Shown here: positions 33,112-41,028 of the stretch, piece after piece
How positions within the stretch are numbered: the stretch's first letter is position 1
Layout: every line of letters begins with the position of its first letter
NCBI RefSeq assembly: GCF_036895565.1
Contig: NZ_CP145904.1
Location: 3,100,001 to 3,164,000, forward strand
Direction: 5' to 3'
Length of the DNA stretch: 64,000 nucleotides
Source: Flavobacterium sp. KS-LB2
Lineage (GTDB): Bacteria; Bacteroidota; Bacteroidia; Flavobacteriales; Flavobacteriaceae
The notes under the pieces: model-generated
Database searches by the model: none
Told to the model about the DNA's origin: nothing
What the model saw: the letters and a program-made list of their open reading frames with translations, nothing else
Made by a program: the position numbers and the translations under genes

Positions 33112-33897
33112 TTATTTTGATTTCTCATTTAATATAGCATACAAAACAGGCTTGCTCGGACTCGCGTCATTCTCAAAAGATGCGATTTGTAAATTCAGTA
33201 AATAAGTGCCGTCTTTCACTTCATCTGAAACAAAAATCATCTCCGTAATCGTACAGTCCAATCGTGCATCAGCATTCAGATTATTAACATCGGTTACATT
33301 CCAAAAGGCTTTATGAGCCAGTAATTTTCCATCATCTTTTTCTTTATCCACACTTGGCAAATCAATCAATAAATGCTTAATCCCGCTTTCGCTAATGAAA
33401 CGCGCAGCATCTTCCTCCAAATATGGCGGATTAGTATTTGAATATTTTAAAGATTTTTTTATTTTAAAATTAGGAAGTGTTCTAATGATTAGGGCTTCTT
33501 TTGAAACACCTAATTTCATTGTCACTTCGAGCGCATTCAAAATATTATCCAGTGTAATCACCAAGTCTTCCCCTTGCAATTCCGGCACAACCGAAATCAA
33601 TTCAGCCAGAAAGAAAAACTGTTTCAACGACTGATTAATGCTGTAAAATTCCCGTGTAATATGACCCAGACATTCAGTGTGAGTTCCATGCCCGTGCGGG
33701 TTGAAGAAAATGTTATTGAAATTGGTAGATGATTTTCCTTCCGAAACTTTCCCTATCCAATCCCCAAAAACTACAGGTTCAATTACTGGTTTATCGATAT
33801 ACCAAGCAATTGGGTTTTCATCTGTATTCGTTAAAGGAATCGAAATATCAATGGGTTTTGATAGGTCGACTTTAAAGTTATCAATAGTTGCAATCAT
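33112..33897 (-). CDS. Cyclase family protein (kynurenine formamidase-like)
   Basis: A 261-residue enzyme of the cyclase/kynurenine formamidase superfamily. The signature HGTHTECLGH (about residues 70-80) contains the metal ligands HxGTHxD-like arrangement, here HGHGTHTEC. It is followed by DLPSVDKEKDDGKLLAHKAFW (about 180-200). These proteins hydrolyse N-formylkynurenine or related amides or lactones; the physiological substrate here is open. It forms a probable operon ruvC-hemW-cyclase-MmcQ. The spacer in front of it is filled by the CACNAAG array. Confidence 0.85.
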   Translation of the reverse strand: MIATIDNFKVDLSKPIDISIPLTNTDENPIAWYIDKPVIEPVVFGDWIGKVSEGKSSTNFNNIFFNPHGHGTHTECLGHITREFYSINQSLKQFFFLAELISVVPELQGEDLVITLDNILNALEVTMKLGVSKEALIIRTLPNFKIKKSLKYSNTNPPYLEEDAARFISESGIKHLLIDLPSVDKEKDDGKLLAHKAFWNVTDVNNLNADARLDCTITEMIFVSDEVKDGTYLLNLQIASFENDASPSKPVLYAILNEKSK

Positions 33898-33904
33898 AAT
33901 TATT

Positions 33905-33985
33905 TAACCACAAAGGGCACTAAGATTATCACCAAGATCACAAAGCATAGTGGGCTTTGCGCCTTCTTTGTGTTCTTAGTGGTTA
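33905..33985 (-). repeat. CACNAAG heptamer array with inverted ends
   Basis: On the plus strand four CACNAAG units start at 33909, 33918, 33930 and 33939. After a short loop three inverted units (CTTTGCG, CTTTGTG, CTTAGTG) start at 33955, 33966 and 33975. The outer ends TAACCAC (33905-33911) and GTGGTTA (33979-33985) are exact inverse complements. It fills the 92-base spacer between the hemW stop and the start of the cyclase gene. Confidence 0.6.
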
Positions 33986-33989
33986 TATG

Positions 33990-35144
33990 TTATTTCAAAT
34001 TTAAGTAAAATAAATCTGATGCAATTCCATCTGTCAAAAACTTTCCTTTTGGAGTCGGTTTTAGAATGTTATTTTCGATAAAAACTAAATCATCATTAAG
34101 GAATTTTTGAGATTGTTTGTTCAAATATTCCAAATAAATAATTCCAAATTCAGTTTTGATTCTATTCAAAGAAACTCCCCAAATCGTTCGTAAACCAGTC
34201 ATAACATATTCGTTGTAACGATCCGTAATCGAAAGGATTTCTATTTCATTAGGCAATTTATCTTCTTGAATCGATTTTAAATAAAGGGAATTATTCGACA
34301 CATTCCAACTTCTCGAAATGCCATCATAACTGTGCGCAGAAGGACCAATTCCAATGTATTTTTTCCCAAGCCAATATGCCGAATTGTTTTTGGAGAAATA
34401 GTTTTCCTTCCCAAAATTTGATAATTCGTAATGAATAAAATCATTGGCTTCGAGCGTTTCGACCAAAACAGCAAAATGTTCTTGTGCGACTTCATCTTTA
34501 GGCGCTGCAATTTTTCCTGTTTGAATCAGTTTATTCAAAGCCGTTTTTGGCTCTACCGTCAAGGCATAACTAGAAATATGCGGAATCCCAAAAGACAATG
34601 CTGTTTCTATATTTTGTTTCCATTTCTCATTGCTCATTCCCGGAATTCCATAGATTAAATCAAGGGAAATATTGTCAAAATACTGAGTTGCTTCTTCCAA
34701 ACATTTTTTGGCTTCCGCCGAATTATGAGCACGGTTCATCATTTGTAAATCGTCTTCAAAAAAAGACTGGATTCCTATGCTTAATCGATTGATTTTACTT
34801 TTAGACAATTCGATTATTCGTTCGCTTGACAAATCATCAGGATTGGCTTCCAGTGTGATTTCGGGATTTTCAATCACAGAATAATTGCTATAAACTGCAG
34901 CGATCAAAAAATTAATTTCTTCAGAAGTTAAAACGCTTGGCGTTCCTCCACCAAAATAAATGGTCTCAATTTTATTGTCACTTCGAGCGCCGTCGAGAAG
35001 CTCAAACTCGCTTTTACGCATTTGAATTTCTTTGGCAATAGCCAAAACCATCTCTTCTTTCTTCTTCATCGAAGTCGAAAAATGGAAATCGCAGTAATGA
35101 CACGCCTGCTTGCAAAAAGGGATATGAATGTAGATTCCTGACAT
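33990..35144 (-). CDS. hemW: Radical SAM protein HemW (coproporphyrinogen oxidase-like)
   Basis: A 384-residue radical SAM protein of the HemN/HemW group. The cluster motif CKQACHYC (CxxxCxxC) is near residue 10 in GIYIHIPFCKQACHYCDF. It is followed by YFGGGTPSVLT near 70, TLEANPDDLS near 100, RLSIGIQSF near 125 and the HemN C-terminal domain after about 290. HemW-type proteins lack the extra residues of oxygen-independent coproporphyrinogen oxidase and act as heme-binding chaperones, though both names are used. It is downstream of ruvC in the same direction, with a heptamer array filling the spacer. Confidence 0.92.
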   Translation of the reverse strand: MSGIYIHIPFCKQACHYCDFHFSTSMKKKEEMVLAIAKEIQMRKSEFELLDGARSDNKIETIYFGGGTPSVLTSEEINFLIAAVYSNYSVIENPEITLEANPDDLSSERIIELSKSKINRLSIGIQSFFEDDLQMMNRAHNSAEAKKCLEEATQYFDNISLDLIYGIPGMSNEKWKQNIETALSFGIPHISSYALTVEPKTALNKLIQTGKIAAPKDEVAQEHFAVLVETLEANDFIHYELSNFGKENYFSKNNSAYWLGKKYIGIGPSAHSYDGISRSWNVSNNSLYLKSIQEDKLPNEIEILSITDRYNEYVMTGLRTIWGVSLNRIKTEFGIIYLEYLNKQSQKFLNDDLVFIENNILKPTPKGKFLTDGIASDLFYLNLK

Positions 35145-35208
35145 AATTAGTGGTCAGTAATCAGTGGTCAGTGGTCAGTTCTGCAAACTGAATACTGATT
35201 ACTGATTA
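35145..35208 (-). repeat. ACTNNNN heptamer array between ruvC and hemW
   Basis: The 64-base spacer is fully occupied by 7-base units. Read toward hemW (minus strand) the units nearest the gene are ACTGACC, ACTGATT and ACTAATT, the last directly before the ATG. The units on the ruvC side are inverted (for example AATCAGT). The period of seven is exact over the whole spacer. Confidence 0.7.
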
Positions 35209-35763
35209 CTATTTTTTAACTCGTTCTTCGTTTTGTTTTACAAAAGCATCCCAACCGGTATAACTTTTAGTGCCAACCACTTTTCCAGAGTTGAAAAAAT
35301 GACAAACTGCGGCTGCCAATCCATCGGTGGAATCTAGGTTTTTAGGTAATTCTTTCAGCCCTAAAAGTTGCTGAAGCATTTTGGCAACTTGTTCTTTGGT
35401 GGCGTTTCCGTTACCGGTAATCGCCATTTTGATTTTCTTTGGTTCGTATTCGGTAATTGGAATATCTCTCGAAAGTCCCGCTGCCATGGCTACGCCTTGC
35501 GCACGTCCCAACTTCAGCATCGACTGTACGTTTTTACCAAAAAAAGGGGCTTCGATTGCGATTTCATCAGGATTGTGTGTATCGATTAATTCAATCGTAC
35601 GCTCAAAAATGATTTTTAGTTTTTGATAGTGATTGTCGTATTTGGACAATTGCAATTCATTCAATTGCAAAAATTCCATTTTTTTATTGACAATTTTTAT
35701 CAATCCAAAACCCATAATCGTTGTTCCGGGGTCAATTCCTAATATGATGCGTTCGTTTGCCAA
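35209..35763 (-). CDS. ruvC: Crossover junction endodeoxyribonuclease RuvC
   Basis: A 184-residue Holliday-junction resolvase. The first catalytic Asp is in LGIDPGTTIMGFGL near residue 10. The other acidic residues are in IAIEAPFFGKNVQS near 70 and the C-terminal DSTDGLAAAVCHFF near 145 (the D-x2-D pair). It cuts Holliday junctions with RuvAB during recombination repair. It diverges from the flippase-like gene upstream with only a short spacer and is the first gene of the hemW unit. Confidence 0.95.
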   Translation of the reverse strand: MANERIILGIDPGTTIMGFGLIKIVNKKMEFLQLNELQLSKYDNHYQKLKIIFERTIELIDTHNPDEIAIEAPFFGKNVQSMLKLGRAQGVAMAAGLSRDIPITEYEPKKIKMAITGNGNATKEQVAKMLQQLLGLKELPKNLDSTDGLAAAVCHFFNSGKVVGTKSYTGWDAFVKQNEERVKK

Positions 35764-35786
35764 TTTTAATTTGTTATTTTGCAGTA

Positions 35787-36761
35787 ATGATTACAATTCC
35801 ACACAAAACTAAGCAATTCCTCGTACTTCTAATCAAACTTTTGATTGTGGGCGGTGCGTTTTATTTTATTTACAATCAATTGGCCAATAACGATAAACTC
35901 GATTGGCAGAAATTCATTGTTTTATTCCAAAAAAATCAATCCGTTGGCGGGATTGCATTTATTTTGTTATTGAGTGTATTGAATCGGTTTTTTGAAATCT
36001 TGAAATGGCAAAACTTAGTCGAGTTTATCCATAAAATATCTTTGAGCGAAGCAACAAAACAAGTTCTTGGTGCATTGACCGCAGGACTTTTTACGCCAAA
36101 TGGCGTGGGCGAATATGCCGGAAAAGCCTTGTTTTTTGATAAATCAAACACTAAAAAAGTGATTTTCTTGAACCTGATTTGCAACGGAATCCAAATGATA
36201 TTGACTGTTATTTTTGGAATTTTCGGGTTGTTGTATTTCAATGCACAATACCATATCATTACTACCCAAACGGTAACACTACTATTTGGAATGCTACTGC
36301 TTGTTAGTATCGTTTTATTTTCGATTAAAAAAATCACAATCAAAGGCTATTCTATCGAAAAACTGATTCATAAAATTAATGAAATCCCCAAACGGATTCA
36401 TCAAAAAAATCTATTTTTTGGGCTATGTCGTTATCTAGTTTTTTCACACCAATACTACTTTTTGTTTCTTGCTTTTGATGTCAATTTACCTTATCTCACT
36501 CTTATAGCCGCCATTACTAGTGTTTATTTTCTAGCGTCGTCGTTGCCTACTTTTCAGTTTTTGGACTTTGCCGTCAAAGGAAGTGTAGCAGTGTATTTCT
36601 TTGGAATTTTGGGCGTTAACGAATGGATTGTGATTTTCATTTCGACTTTAATGTGGTTTTTGAATGTGGTTTTACCCGTGACAATTGGCACATATTATGT
36701 ATTGAATTTTAAAGTCCTCTCCCCAACCCTCTCCAAAGAAGAGGGAGACGAAATTTTATAA
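35787..36761 (+). CDS. Lysylphosphatidylglycerol synthase-type TM protein (flippase-like)
   Basis: A roughly 324-residue polytopic membrane protein of the LPG_synthase_TM (UPF0104) family, with about eight transmembrane helices. I start it at 35787 (MITIPHKTKQFL) because the longer version at 35757 would overlap the ruvC start. The recognisable family motif is LTAGLFTPNGVGEYAGKALFF near residue 95. Such proteins are associated with flipping or synthesis of lipid-linked molecules. The last residues (SPTLSKEEGDE) are encoded by a dispersed repeat. It is followed seven bases later by a glycosyltransferase, which suggests a role in envelope glycan or lipid assembly. Confidence 0.85.
   Translation: MITIPHKTKQFLVLLIKLLIVGGAFYFIYNQLANNDKLDWQKFIVLFQKNQSVGGIAFILLLSVLNRFFEILKWQNLVEFIHKISLSEATKQVLGALTAGLFTPNGVGEYAGKALFFDKSNTKKVIFLNLICNGIQMILTVIFGIFGLLYFNAQYHIITTQTVTLLFGMLLLVSIVLFSIKKITIKGYSIEKLIHKINEIPKRIHQKNLFFGLCRYLVFSHQYYFLFLAFDVNLPYLTLIAAITSVYFLASSLPTFQFLDFAVKGSVAVYFFGILGVNEWIVIFISTLMWFLNVVLPVTIGTYYVLNFKVLSPTLSKEEGDEIL
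36718..36758 (+). repeat. Dispersed CCTCTCCCCAACCCTCTCC repeat at a gene 3' end
   Basis: CCTCTCCCCAACCCTCTCC followed by AAAGAAGAGGGAG. The CCCTCT / AGAGGG arms make a hairpin. It lies within the coding region of the flippase-like gene and encodes its last residues. Sequences of this kind are widely dispersed in bacterial genomes. Confidence 0.55.
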
Positions 36762-36768
36762 AATAATT

Positions 36769-37869
36769 ATGATTACAATTGTTTTACTCATAATAATCCT
36801 CTTTTATTGCTTAGCGATAATTGTCCTGATTTATGGTTTTACCAAAGTGAATACAATTGAATATACCGGCTTAACGCCAAAAACAAAATTCTCGATTATT
36901 GTTCCTTTCCGGAATGAAGCCGAAAATCTGCCCATTCTAATAGAGAGTTTATCAAAGTTGAATTATCCGGTGGAATTATTCGAAGTGATTTTAGTCGATG
37001 ATGAATCTGAGGAATCGTTTAGAATTCCAAATTTAAAATTTAAAGTTTCGGTTATAAAGAACATTCGAGTTTCCAATTCACCGAAGAAAGACGCCATCGT
37101 AACTGCGATGCAAATTGTAAATACGGATTGGATTATCACCACTGACGCCGATTGCACTGTCAATGCAAACTGGTTATTGACCTTGGACAATTATATTCAG
37201 CTTCATGATATTACTATGATTGCCGGGGCGGTTACGTATGATTGTGGCAATTCATTTTTGCATCATTTCCAGCAGTTGGATTTGTCGAGTTTACAAGGAG
37301 CAACAATTGGAAGTTTTGGAATTAAGAAAGGGTTTATGTGTAATGGTGCTAATTTTGCTTATACCAAATCGTTTTTTAAAAAGCTGAACGGTTTTGAAGG
37401 AAACGATGGAATTGCCAGCGGTGATGATGTTTTCTTGTTGCAAAAAGTGACTGCCCAGTTTCCTGAAAAAGTTCATTATCTAAAATCTCAAAATACAATT
37501 ATCACTACAAAACCATTAAACGATTGGAAATCGTTATTCTATCAGCGTGTACGTTGGGCATCCAAAACAAGTTCGTATCAAAGTACTTTCGGAAAAGGAT
37601 TGGGGTTGTTAGTATTTGCGGGAAATCTGAGTTGGCTCTTCGTTCTTGGTTTTTGGGTCTTCGGTTTAACTGCTCTTCAGAATGTCTTTTTATTATTTAC
37701 TTTGAAGTTTTCAGTTGATACCGTTTTGATTTACAAAGCCAATGAATTTTTAACCAAGACCAAAATACAGTATTTGATTTTGAGCAGTTTGTTCTATCCT
37801 TTTTTTAGTGTGAGCGTAGCTTTGTATTCTTTGTTTGGAAAATACGAATGGAAAGGCCGAAAATTCTAA
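36769..37869 (+). CDS. Glycosyltransferase family 2
   Basis: A 366-residue membrane-bound GT-A glycosyltransferase. An N-terminal TM segment (residues about 2-25) precedes the GT2 fold: KFSIIVPFRNEAENLPILIESL, EVILVDDESEE near residue 80 (first Asp pair), TTDADCTVNANW near 125 (DxD-like) and the acceptor-site GDDVFLLQK near 220. Further on is the QRVRWASKT motif near 260 and three C-terminal TM helices. It belongs to the processive, membrane type of GT2. It follows the flippase-like gene directly, so the pair may build and export a glycolipid or polysaccharide. Confidence 0.92.
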   Translation: MITIVLLIIILFYCLAIIVLIYGFTKVNTIEYTGLTPKTKFSIIVPFRNEAENLPILIESLSKLNYPVELFEVILVDDESEESFRIPNLKFKVSVIKNIRVSNSPKKDAIVTAMQIVNTDWIITTDADCTVNANWLLTLDNYIQLHDITMIAGAVTYDCGNSFLHHFQQLDLSSLQGATIGSFGIKKGFMCNGANFAYTKSFFKKLNGFEGNDGIASGDDVFLLQKVTAQFPEKVHYLKSQNTIITTKPLNDWKSLFYQRVRWASKTSSYQSTFGKGLGLLVFAGNLSWLFVLGFWVFGLTALQNVFLLFTLKFSVDTVLIYKANEFLTKTKIQYLILSSLFYPFFSVSVALYSLFGKYEWKGRKF

Positions 37870-37879
37870 TTTACACTAA

Positions 37880-37960
37880 TGCCCTAGCCCAGATGGAAAC
37901 GGCATTCTTTTTCTTTTTTCCTTTAAAAAAGAAAAAGATACAGTGAACAGCTGGAAGCAG
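37880..37960 (+). repeat. REP-like palindromic element, copy 3
   Basis: GCCCAGATGGAAACGGCATT, then a TCTTTTTCTTTTTT / AAAAAAGAAAAAGA hairpin around CCTTT, then GATACAGTGAACAGC. It shows the same conserved frame as the elements at 21876-21965 and 26770-26870 but is more degraded. Confidence 0.5.
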
Positions 37961-37971
37961 CTCTAGAAAAA

Positions 37972-38448
37972 CTACTCTACTTTTAGAATAACCGGAAGTA
38001 TAAATTGGGTTTTTACGGGAATTCCGCGTTTTATGGCGGGGTTAATTTTTGGGAAATCAACCAAACGGGCTTTCAAAATACTATCAATTTTTATTGTGTC
38101 ATAGGCGACAGAATCTTTGGGGAATTGCGGCTCAAATTTCATCGTTGCGTTTGGAAAAACAGTAACCTTAACCTCTATAGTATCCAGTTCTGGATAGAGT
38201 ATCGAAAGAGTATCGATACTTAATTTTTCCTGAATTAGCTGAGTTAAAACTTCAAAAAAACACTGTTGACGCTGTTTTTTATCTTCTATTTTTTCGCAAT
38301 CAACAACAGATGGGTATTCATCGACTTCTTTCCAGTTGATGGATTTCAGTTCCTTTTGCAACAATTCCTTTTCCGAAGGGATTTGTTTGTCAACATATTG
38401 ACAGGAATTAAAAATTAGAAAGACGAAAAAGAGGTAATACTGCTTCAA
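37972..38448 (-). CDS. Small lipoprotein, TonB-C-like
   Basis: A protein of about 158 residues from a TTG at 38448, which gives a clean lipoprotein signal (MKQYYLFFVFLIFNSC). An upstream TTG at 38490, directly behind the preceding stop codon, would add 14 residues. The C-terminal half (KFEPQFPKDSVAYD, ILKARLVDFPKINPAIKRGIPVKTQFILPVIL) has the length and strand pattern of a TonB C-terminal-type domain. It follows the next gene upstream with no gap, so the two are co-transcribed. Function unknown. Confidence 0.6.
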   Translation of the reverse strand: MKQYYLFFVFLIFNSCQYVDKQIPSEKELLQKELKSINWKEVDEYPSVVDCEKIEDKKQRQQCFFEVLTQLIQEKLSIDTLSILYPELDTIEVKVTVFPNATMKFEPQFPKDSVAYDTIKIDSILKARLVDFPKINPAIKRGIPVKTQFILPVILKVE

Positions 38449-38490
38449 GGTTTTGTTTTTGAATGGAACTAATATTTTATAAAAATACAA

Positions 38491-38880
38491 TTATTTTTTT
38501 TGAGATGCTTTTGAAAGCAAATAATCTTCATAGTTTTCAGCAAACCATTTCTTTTTATTTTCCGCAGCAATTTCTTTTTGATCTGGATACAGAGCCGCTA
38601 ATCGGTCTGAAAAAATAGCAATCTGAATTGTATATTTATAAAACTCCTCTTTTGTCAACACTAGATCTGGATTTGATTTTTTATCGGAAAATTCAAAAAA
38701 AAGTGCATCAAATTGTTTCAATGAAAAATTTAATACTTTTACTCTGTTTTGGTTATAAATAGTTTCTTTTAAAAGCATGTCCTTACTATTTACATTTTTT
38801 TCTTGGGCGTTTAAAGCCCAATAAGAAAAAGCAAAAAAGAACATGACTGAAAAAGAAAGAATTATTTTAATCCGTTTCAT
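38491..38880 (-). CDS. Exported hypothetical protein
   Basis: A 129-residue protein with a Sec signal peptide (MKRIKIILSFSVMFFFAFSYWALNAQ). The mature part is mostly helical and charged, with KEEFYKYTIQIAIFSDRLAALYPDQKE near residue 80. I do not recognise the family. It is the first gene of a two-gene unit with the small lipoprotein that abuts it, and it diverges from the DUF456 gene. Confidence 0.7.
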   Translation of the reverse strand: MKRIKIILSFSVMFFFAFSYWALNAQEKNVNSKDMLLKETIYNQNRVKVLNFSLKQFDALFFEFSDKKSNPDLVLTKEEFYKYTIQIAIFSDRLAALYPDQKEIAAENKKKWFAENYEDYLLSKASQKK

Positions 38881-38930
38881 AAGCGCGTTAGTGTTGCTTT
38901 GGTGGGTTCAAATTTACTAAAAAAATAGTT

Positions 38931-39431
38931 ATGGATGTATTGCTTTTACTTTTTGGTTTTCTCTGCATGATTTTGGGCATTTTTGGTAGTTTTTTACCAG
39001 TTTTACCAGGGCCAAGTATTAGCTGGGTTGGATTGGTATTACTTTATTTGACGAAGGCAGTTCCGGCAAATTATTGGATTTTAGGAATTTCATTATTGAT
39101 TACGATAATCTTAACTGTTTTAGATTACGTGATTCCGGCTAAAGGCACAAAAAAATTTGGAGGAAGTTCTTATGGTGTTTGGGGAACTAATATTGGATTA
39201 GTTGTTGGAATCCTAGCTCCTATTCCTTTTGGGTTCCTTATTGGGCCTTTTGTGGGTGCGCTAGTAGGAGAACTTATTTACGACTTTAAAGACCATCATA
39301 GGGCTCTGAAATCCGCCGCTGGTTCCTTAATAGGGTTTCTCGCTTCTAGTTTTATGAAATTTGTAGTTTGCGTAATGCATTTGGGATTATTTGTTTGGAT
39401 TGTATGGCAGTATAAGGCAGAGCTATTTTAA
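38931..39431 (+). CDS. DUF456 family membrane protein
   Basis: A 166-residue inner-membrane protein of the DUF456 family. The signature GIFGSFLPVLPGPSISWVGL is near residue 20, and the second half has YGVWGTNIGLVVGI and PFGFLIGPFVGALVGELI. About four to five transmembrane helices. DUF456 proteins are glycine-rich and of unknown function. It diverges from the exported-protein pair. Confidence 0.92.
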   Translation: MDVLLLLFGFLCMILGIFGSFLPVLPGPSISWVGLVLLYLTKAVPANYWILGISLLITIILTVLDYVIPAKGTKKFGGSSYGVWGTNIGLVVGILAPIPFGFLIGPFVGALVGELIYDFKDHHRALKSAAGSLIGFLASSFMKFVVCVMHLGLFVWIVWQYKAELF

Positions 39432-39462
39432 ACCATCCACCTTATTTAGAAACATCATTGAA

Positions 39463-39492
39463 ACAAAAAAGCCTTTCTGTTACGAAAGGCTT
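39463..39492 (-). terminator. Terminator of the left tRNA-Asp
   Basis: AAGCCTTTC / GAAAGGCTT stem (39469-39477 with 39484-39492) followed on the minus strand by a T run. The same hairpin follows the second tRNA-Asp copy. Confidence 0.75.
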
Positions 39493-39504
39493 CTCAAAAT
39501 ATTG

Positions 39505-39578
39505 CGGTCTGGACGGGACTCGAACCCGCGACCCCATGCGTGACAGGCATGTATTCTAACCAACTGAACTACCAAACC
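39505..39578 (-). tRNA. tRNA-Asp (GUC), copy 1
   Basis: A 74-nt tRNA. Acceptor GGTTTGG / CCAGACC, discriminator G, anticodon loop CTGTCAC giving anticodon GUC. CCA is not encoded. The sequence is identical to the copy at 39862-39935. Confidence 0.96.
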
Positions 39579-39611
39579 AATATTTTTAATTTATAACATT
39601 CCAATTCTTAA

Positions 39612-39692
39612 ATCTAGTTCTGGAGTAACAACAGCCTCGTCAAAAAAAGAGGAGATAATAGGCCTATATTCTAACCAATGGAACTATTCAAC
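39612..39692 (-). pseudogene. Decayed tRNA-Asp copy
   Basis: AGGCCTATATTCTAACCAA at 39660 and the following GGAACTATTCAAC align with the 5' half of tRNA-Asp (AGGCATGTATTCTAACCAA...). The 3' half is eroded (TTCTGGAGTAACAAC). No intact cloverleaf can form. Confidence 0.6.
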
Positions 39693-39708
39693 ATGCTTTC
39701 TGTAAAAT

Positions 39709-39812
39709 CAAAAAAGCTATCCACCAGGGTGGAAAGCTTTTCATTGGTCTAACTACTAAACCCGCTACGAGTTACAAATTCGTAGCAAACAACACAACTA
39801 ACGTTAAAAACC
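39709..39812 (-). pseudogene. Second decayed tRNA-Asp unit with terminator remnant
   Basis: A hairpin at about 39709-39740 (AAAGCT ... AGCTTT) sits where the terminator of a tRNA-Asp unit would be. To its right, GGTCTAACTACTAAACCCGC and further on AACTAACGTTAAAAACC recall the 3' and 5' parts of tRNA-Asp. The match is weak. Confidence 0.35.
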
Positions 39813-39821
39813 TTATGGGGC

Positions 39822-39850
39822 AAAAAAGCCTTTCTGTTACGAAAGGCTTT
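39822..39850 (-). terminator. Terminator of the right tRNA-Asp
   Basis: AAAGCCTTTC / GAAAGGCTTT hairpin with a T run on the minus strand, the same as the left copy's terminator. Confidence 0.75.
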
Positions 39851-39861
39851 CCCCAATATTG

Positions 39862-39935
39862 CGGTCTGGACGGGACTCGAACCCGCGACCCCATGCGTGA
39901 CAGGCATGTATTCTAACCAACTGAACTACCAAACC
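39862..39935 (-). tRNA. tRNA-Asp (GUC), copy 2
   Basis: A 74-nt tRNA, identical to copy 1 (anticodon GUC). A TATCTTTG promoter box lies upstream at 39954-39961 on the minus strand. Confidence 0.96.
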
Positions 39936-39953
39936 TCTGCGTTATTGCGGTGG

Positions 39954-39961
39954 CAAAGATA
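39954..39961 (-). promoter_or_regulatory. Promoter -7 box of tRNA-Asp cluster
   Basis: TATCTTTG on the minus strand, 19 bases upstream of tRNA-Asp copy 2. Confidence 0.55.
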
Positions 39962-40021
39962 CAATAGATTTCCGTTTACACAAGCATTTTTTAAAAAAAT
40001 ATTTGATAAAATTCTACTGTA

Positions 40022-40957
40022 TTATCCAAAGTTTTGTTTTTCAACCAAGTATGTCATCAATATTTTTTCAAAACTTTCACCTACACTCACCGGAATATAC
40101 TTTATTCGGTTTTGCGAACAGGTTAAAGCGAGTTTTCTAAAGTAATTTTCTACTTGTTTTTCGTATTCGTCCTTCACATTATCAGCAAAAAGAGCCACCT
40201 CTTCTCCTGTTTCTACATCAATAAACTTCCTTGGCGCGTTATCAAAGTCAAAATTCAGCTCTGTTTTGTTATCGACAACATGAAATAAAACCACTTTGTG
40301 CTTATTGTGTTTCAAATGCTGCAAGGCATTAAAAAGAGCTTCATCTGATCCTTCGGGGCCAGAATGGAACATATCCGTAAATAAAATAATCATTGAACGG
40401 CGGTGGATTTTTTCGGCTATTTGATGCAAGAAAGTTACCGTATCAGCACTTTTTTTGACCGTAGGCTTTTCTAAAAGTCCTTCTAGTCTATTCAAAATCA
40501 TTCGGTGATGGCGATCACTGCCTTTTTCAGGCGCGTAGTACTCGTATGTATCCGAAAACACACTTATTCCCACAGCATCGCGCTGCTTCTTCAACAAATT
40601 CATTAAAACAGCTGAGGCCAAAACTGAAAACCCGATCTTGTTCTCATAAAAATCTTGACTGTCTTTTAGTTTCGGGTAATGCATTGATGAGGAATTATCG
40701 ATAATAATATGACAGCGCAAATTAGTCTCTTCCTCAAATCGTTTGGCATACAAACGATCCGTTTTGGCAAACAACTTCCAATCGATATGTTTTGTACTTT
40801 CGCCAACATTATACACTTTATGCTCCGCAAATTCTGCCGAAAAGCCATGAAACGGACTTTTGTGCATTCCCGAAATAAAACCTTCAACAACTTGATTGGC
40901 TAGTAACTCCAAATGCTGAAAACTCGATATTTTTTCTATTTGCGATTCTATCTTCAT
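40022..40957 (-). CDS. DUF58 domain protein (vWA-like)
   Basis: A 311-residue cytoplasmic protein of the DUF58 family, linked in Bacteroidota to MoxR AAA ATPase operons. The DUF58 motif is visible: GEDTKHIDW-like VYNVGESTKHIDWKLFAKTD near residue 55, then YAKRFEEETNLRCHIIIDNSSSM near 80, where DxSxS resembles a vWA/MIDAS metal site. The C-terminal half continues the Rossmann-like vWA fold (SMIILFTDMFHS). No MoxR gene lies beside it in the window. It is preceded by a short period-8 AATC array containing TACATTTG as a possible -7 box. Confidence 0.9.
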   Translation of the reverse strand: MKIESQIEKISSFQHLELLANQVVEGFISGMHKSPFHGFSAEFAEHKVYNVGESTKHIDWKLFAKTDRLYAKRFEEETNLRCHIIIDNSSSMHYPKLKDSQDFYENKIGFSVLASAVLMNLLKKQRDAVGISVFSDTYEYYAPEKGSDRHHRMILNRLEGLLEKPTVKKSADTVTFLHQIAEKIHRRSMIILFTDMFHSGPEGSDEALFNALQHLKHNKHKVVLFHVVDNKTELNFDFDNAPRKFIDVETGEEVALFADNVKDEYEKQVENYFRKLALTCSQNRIKYIPVSVGESFEKILMTYLVEKQNFG

Positions 40958-41028
40958 ATCTCAAATGTATTAAAAGATTGAACGATTTAAAAATTAAAAC
41001 AGTACAGAAACAAAACTTAATCAAGAAG

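Noticed and set aside
33905..35208. CRISPR array
   Set aside because: The units are 7 bases with no unique spacers between longer identical repeats, and no cas genes are present.
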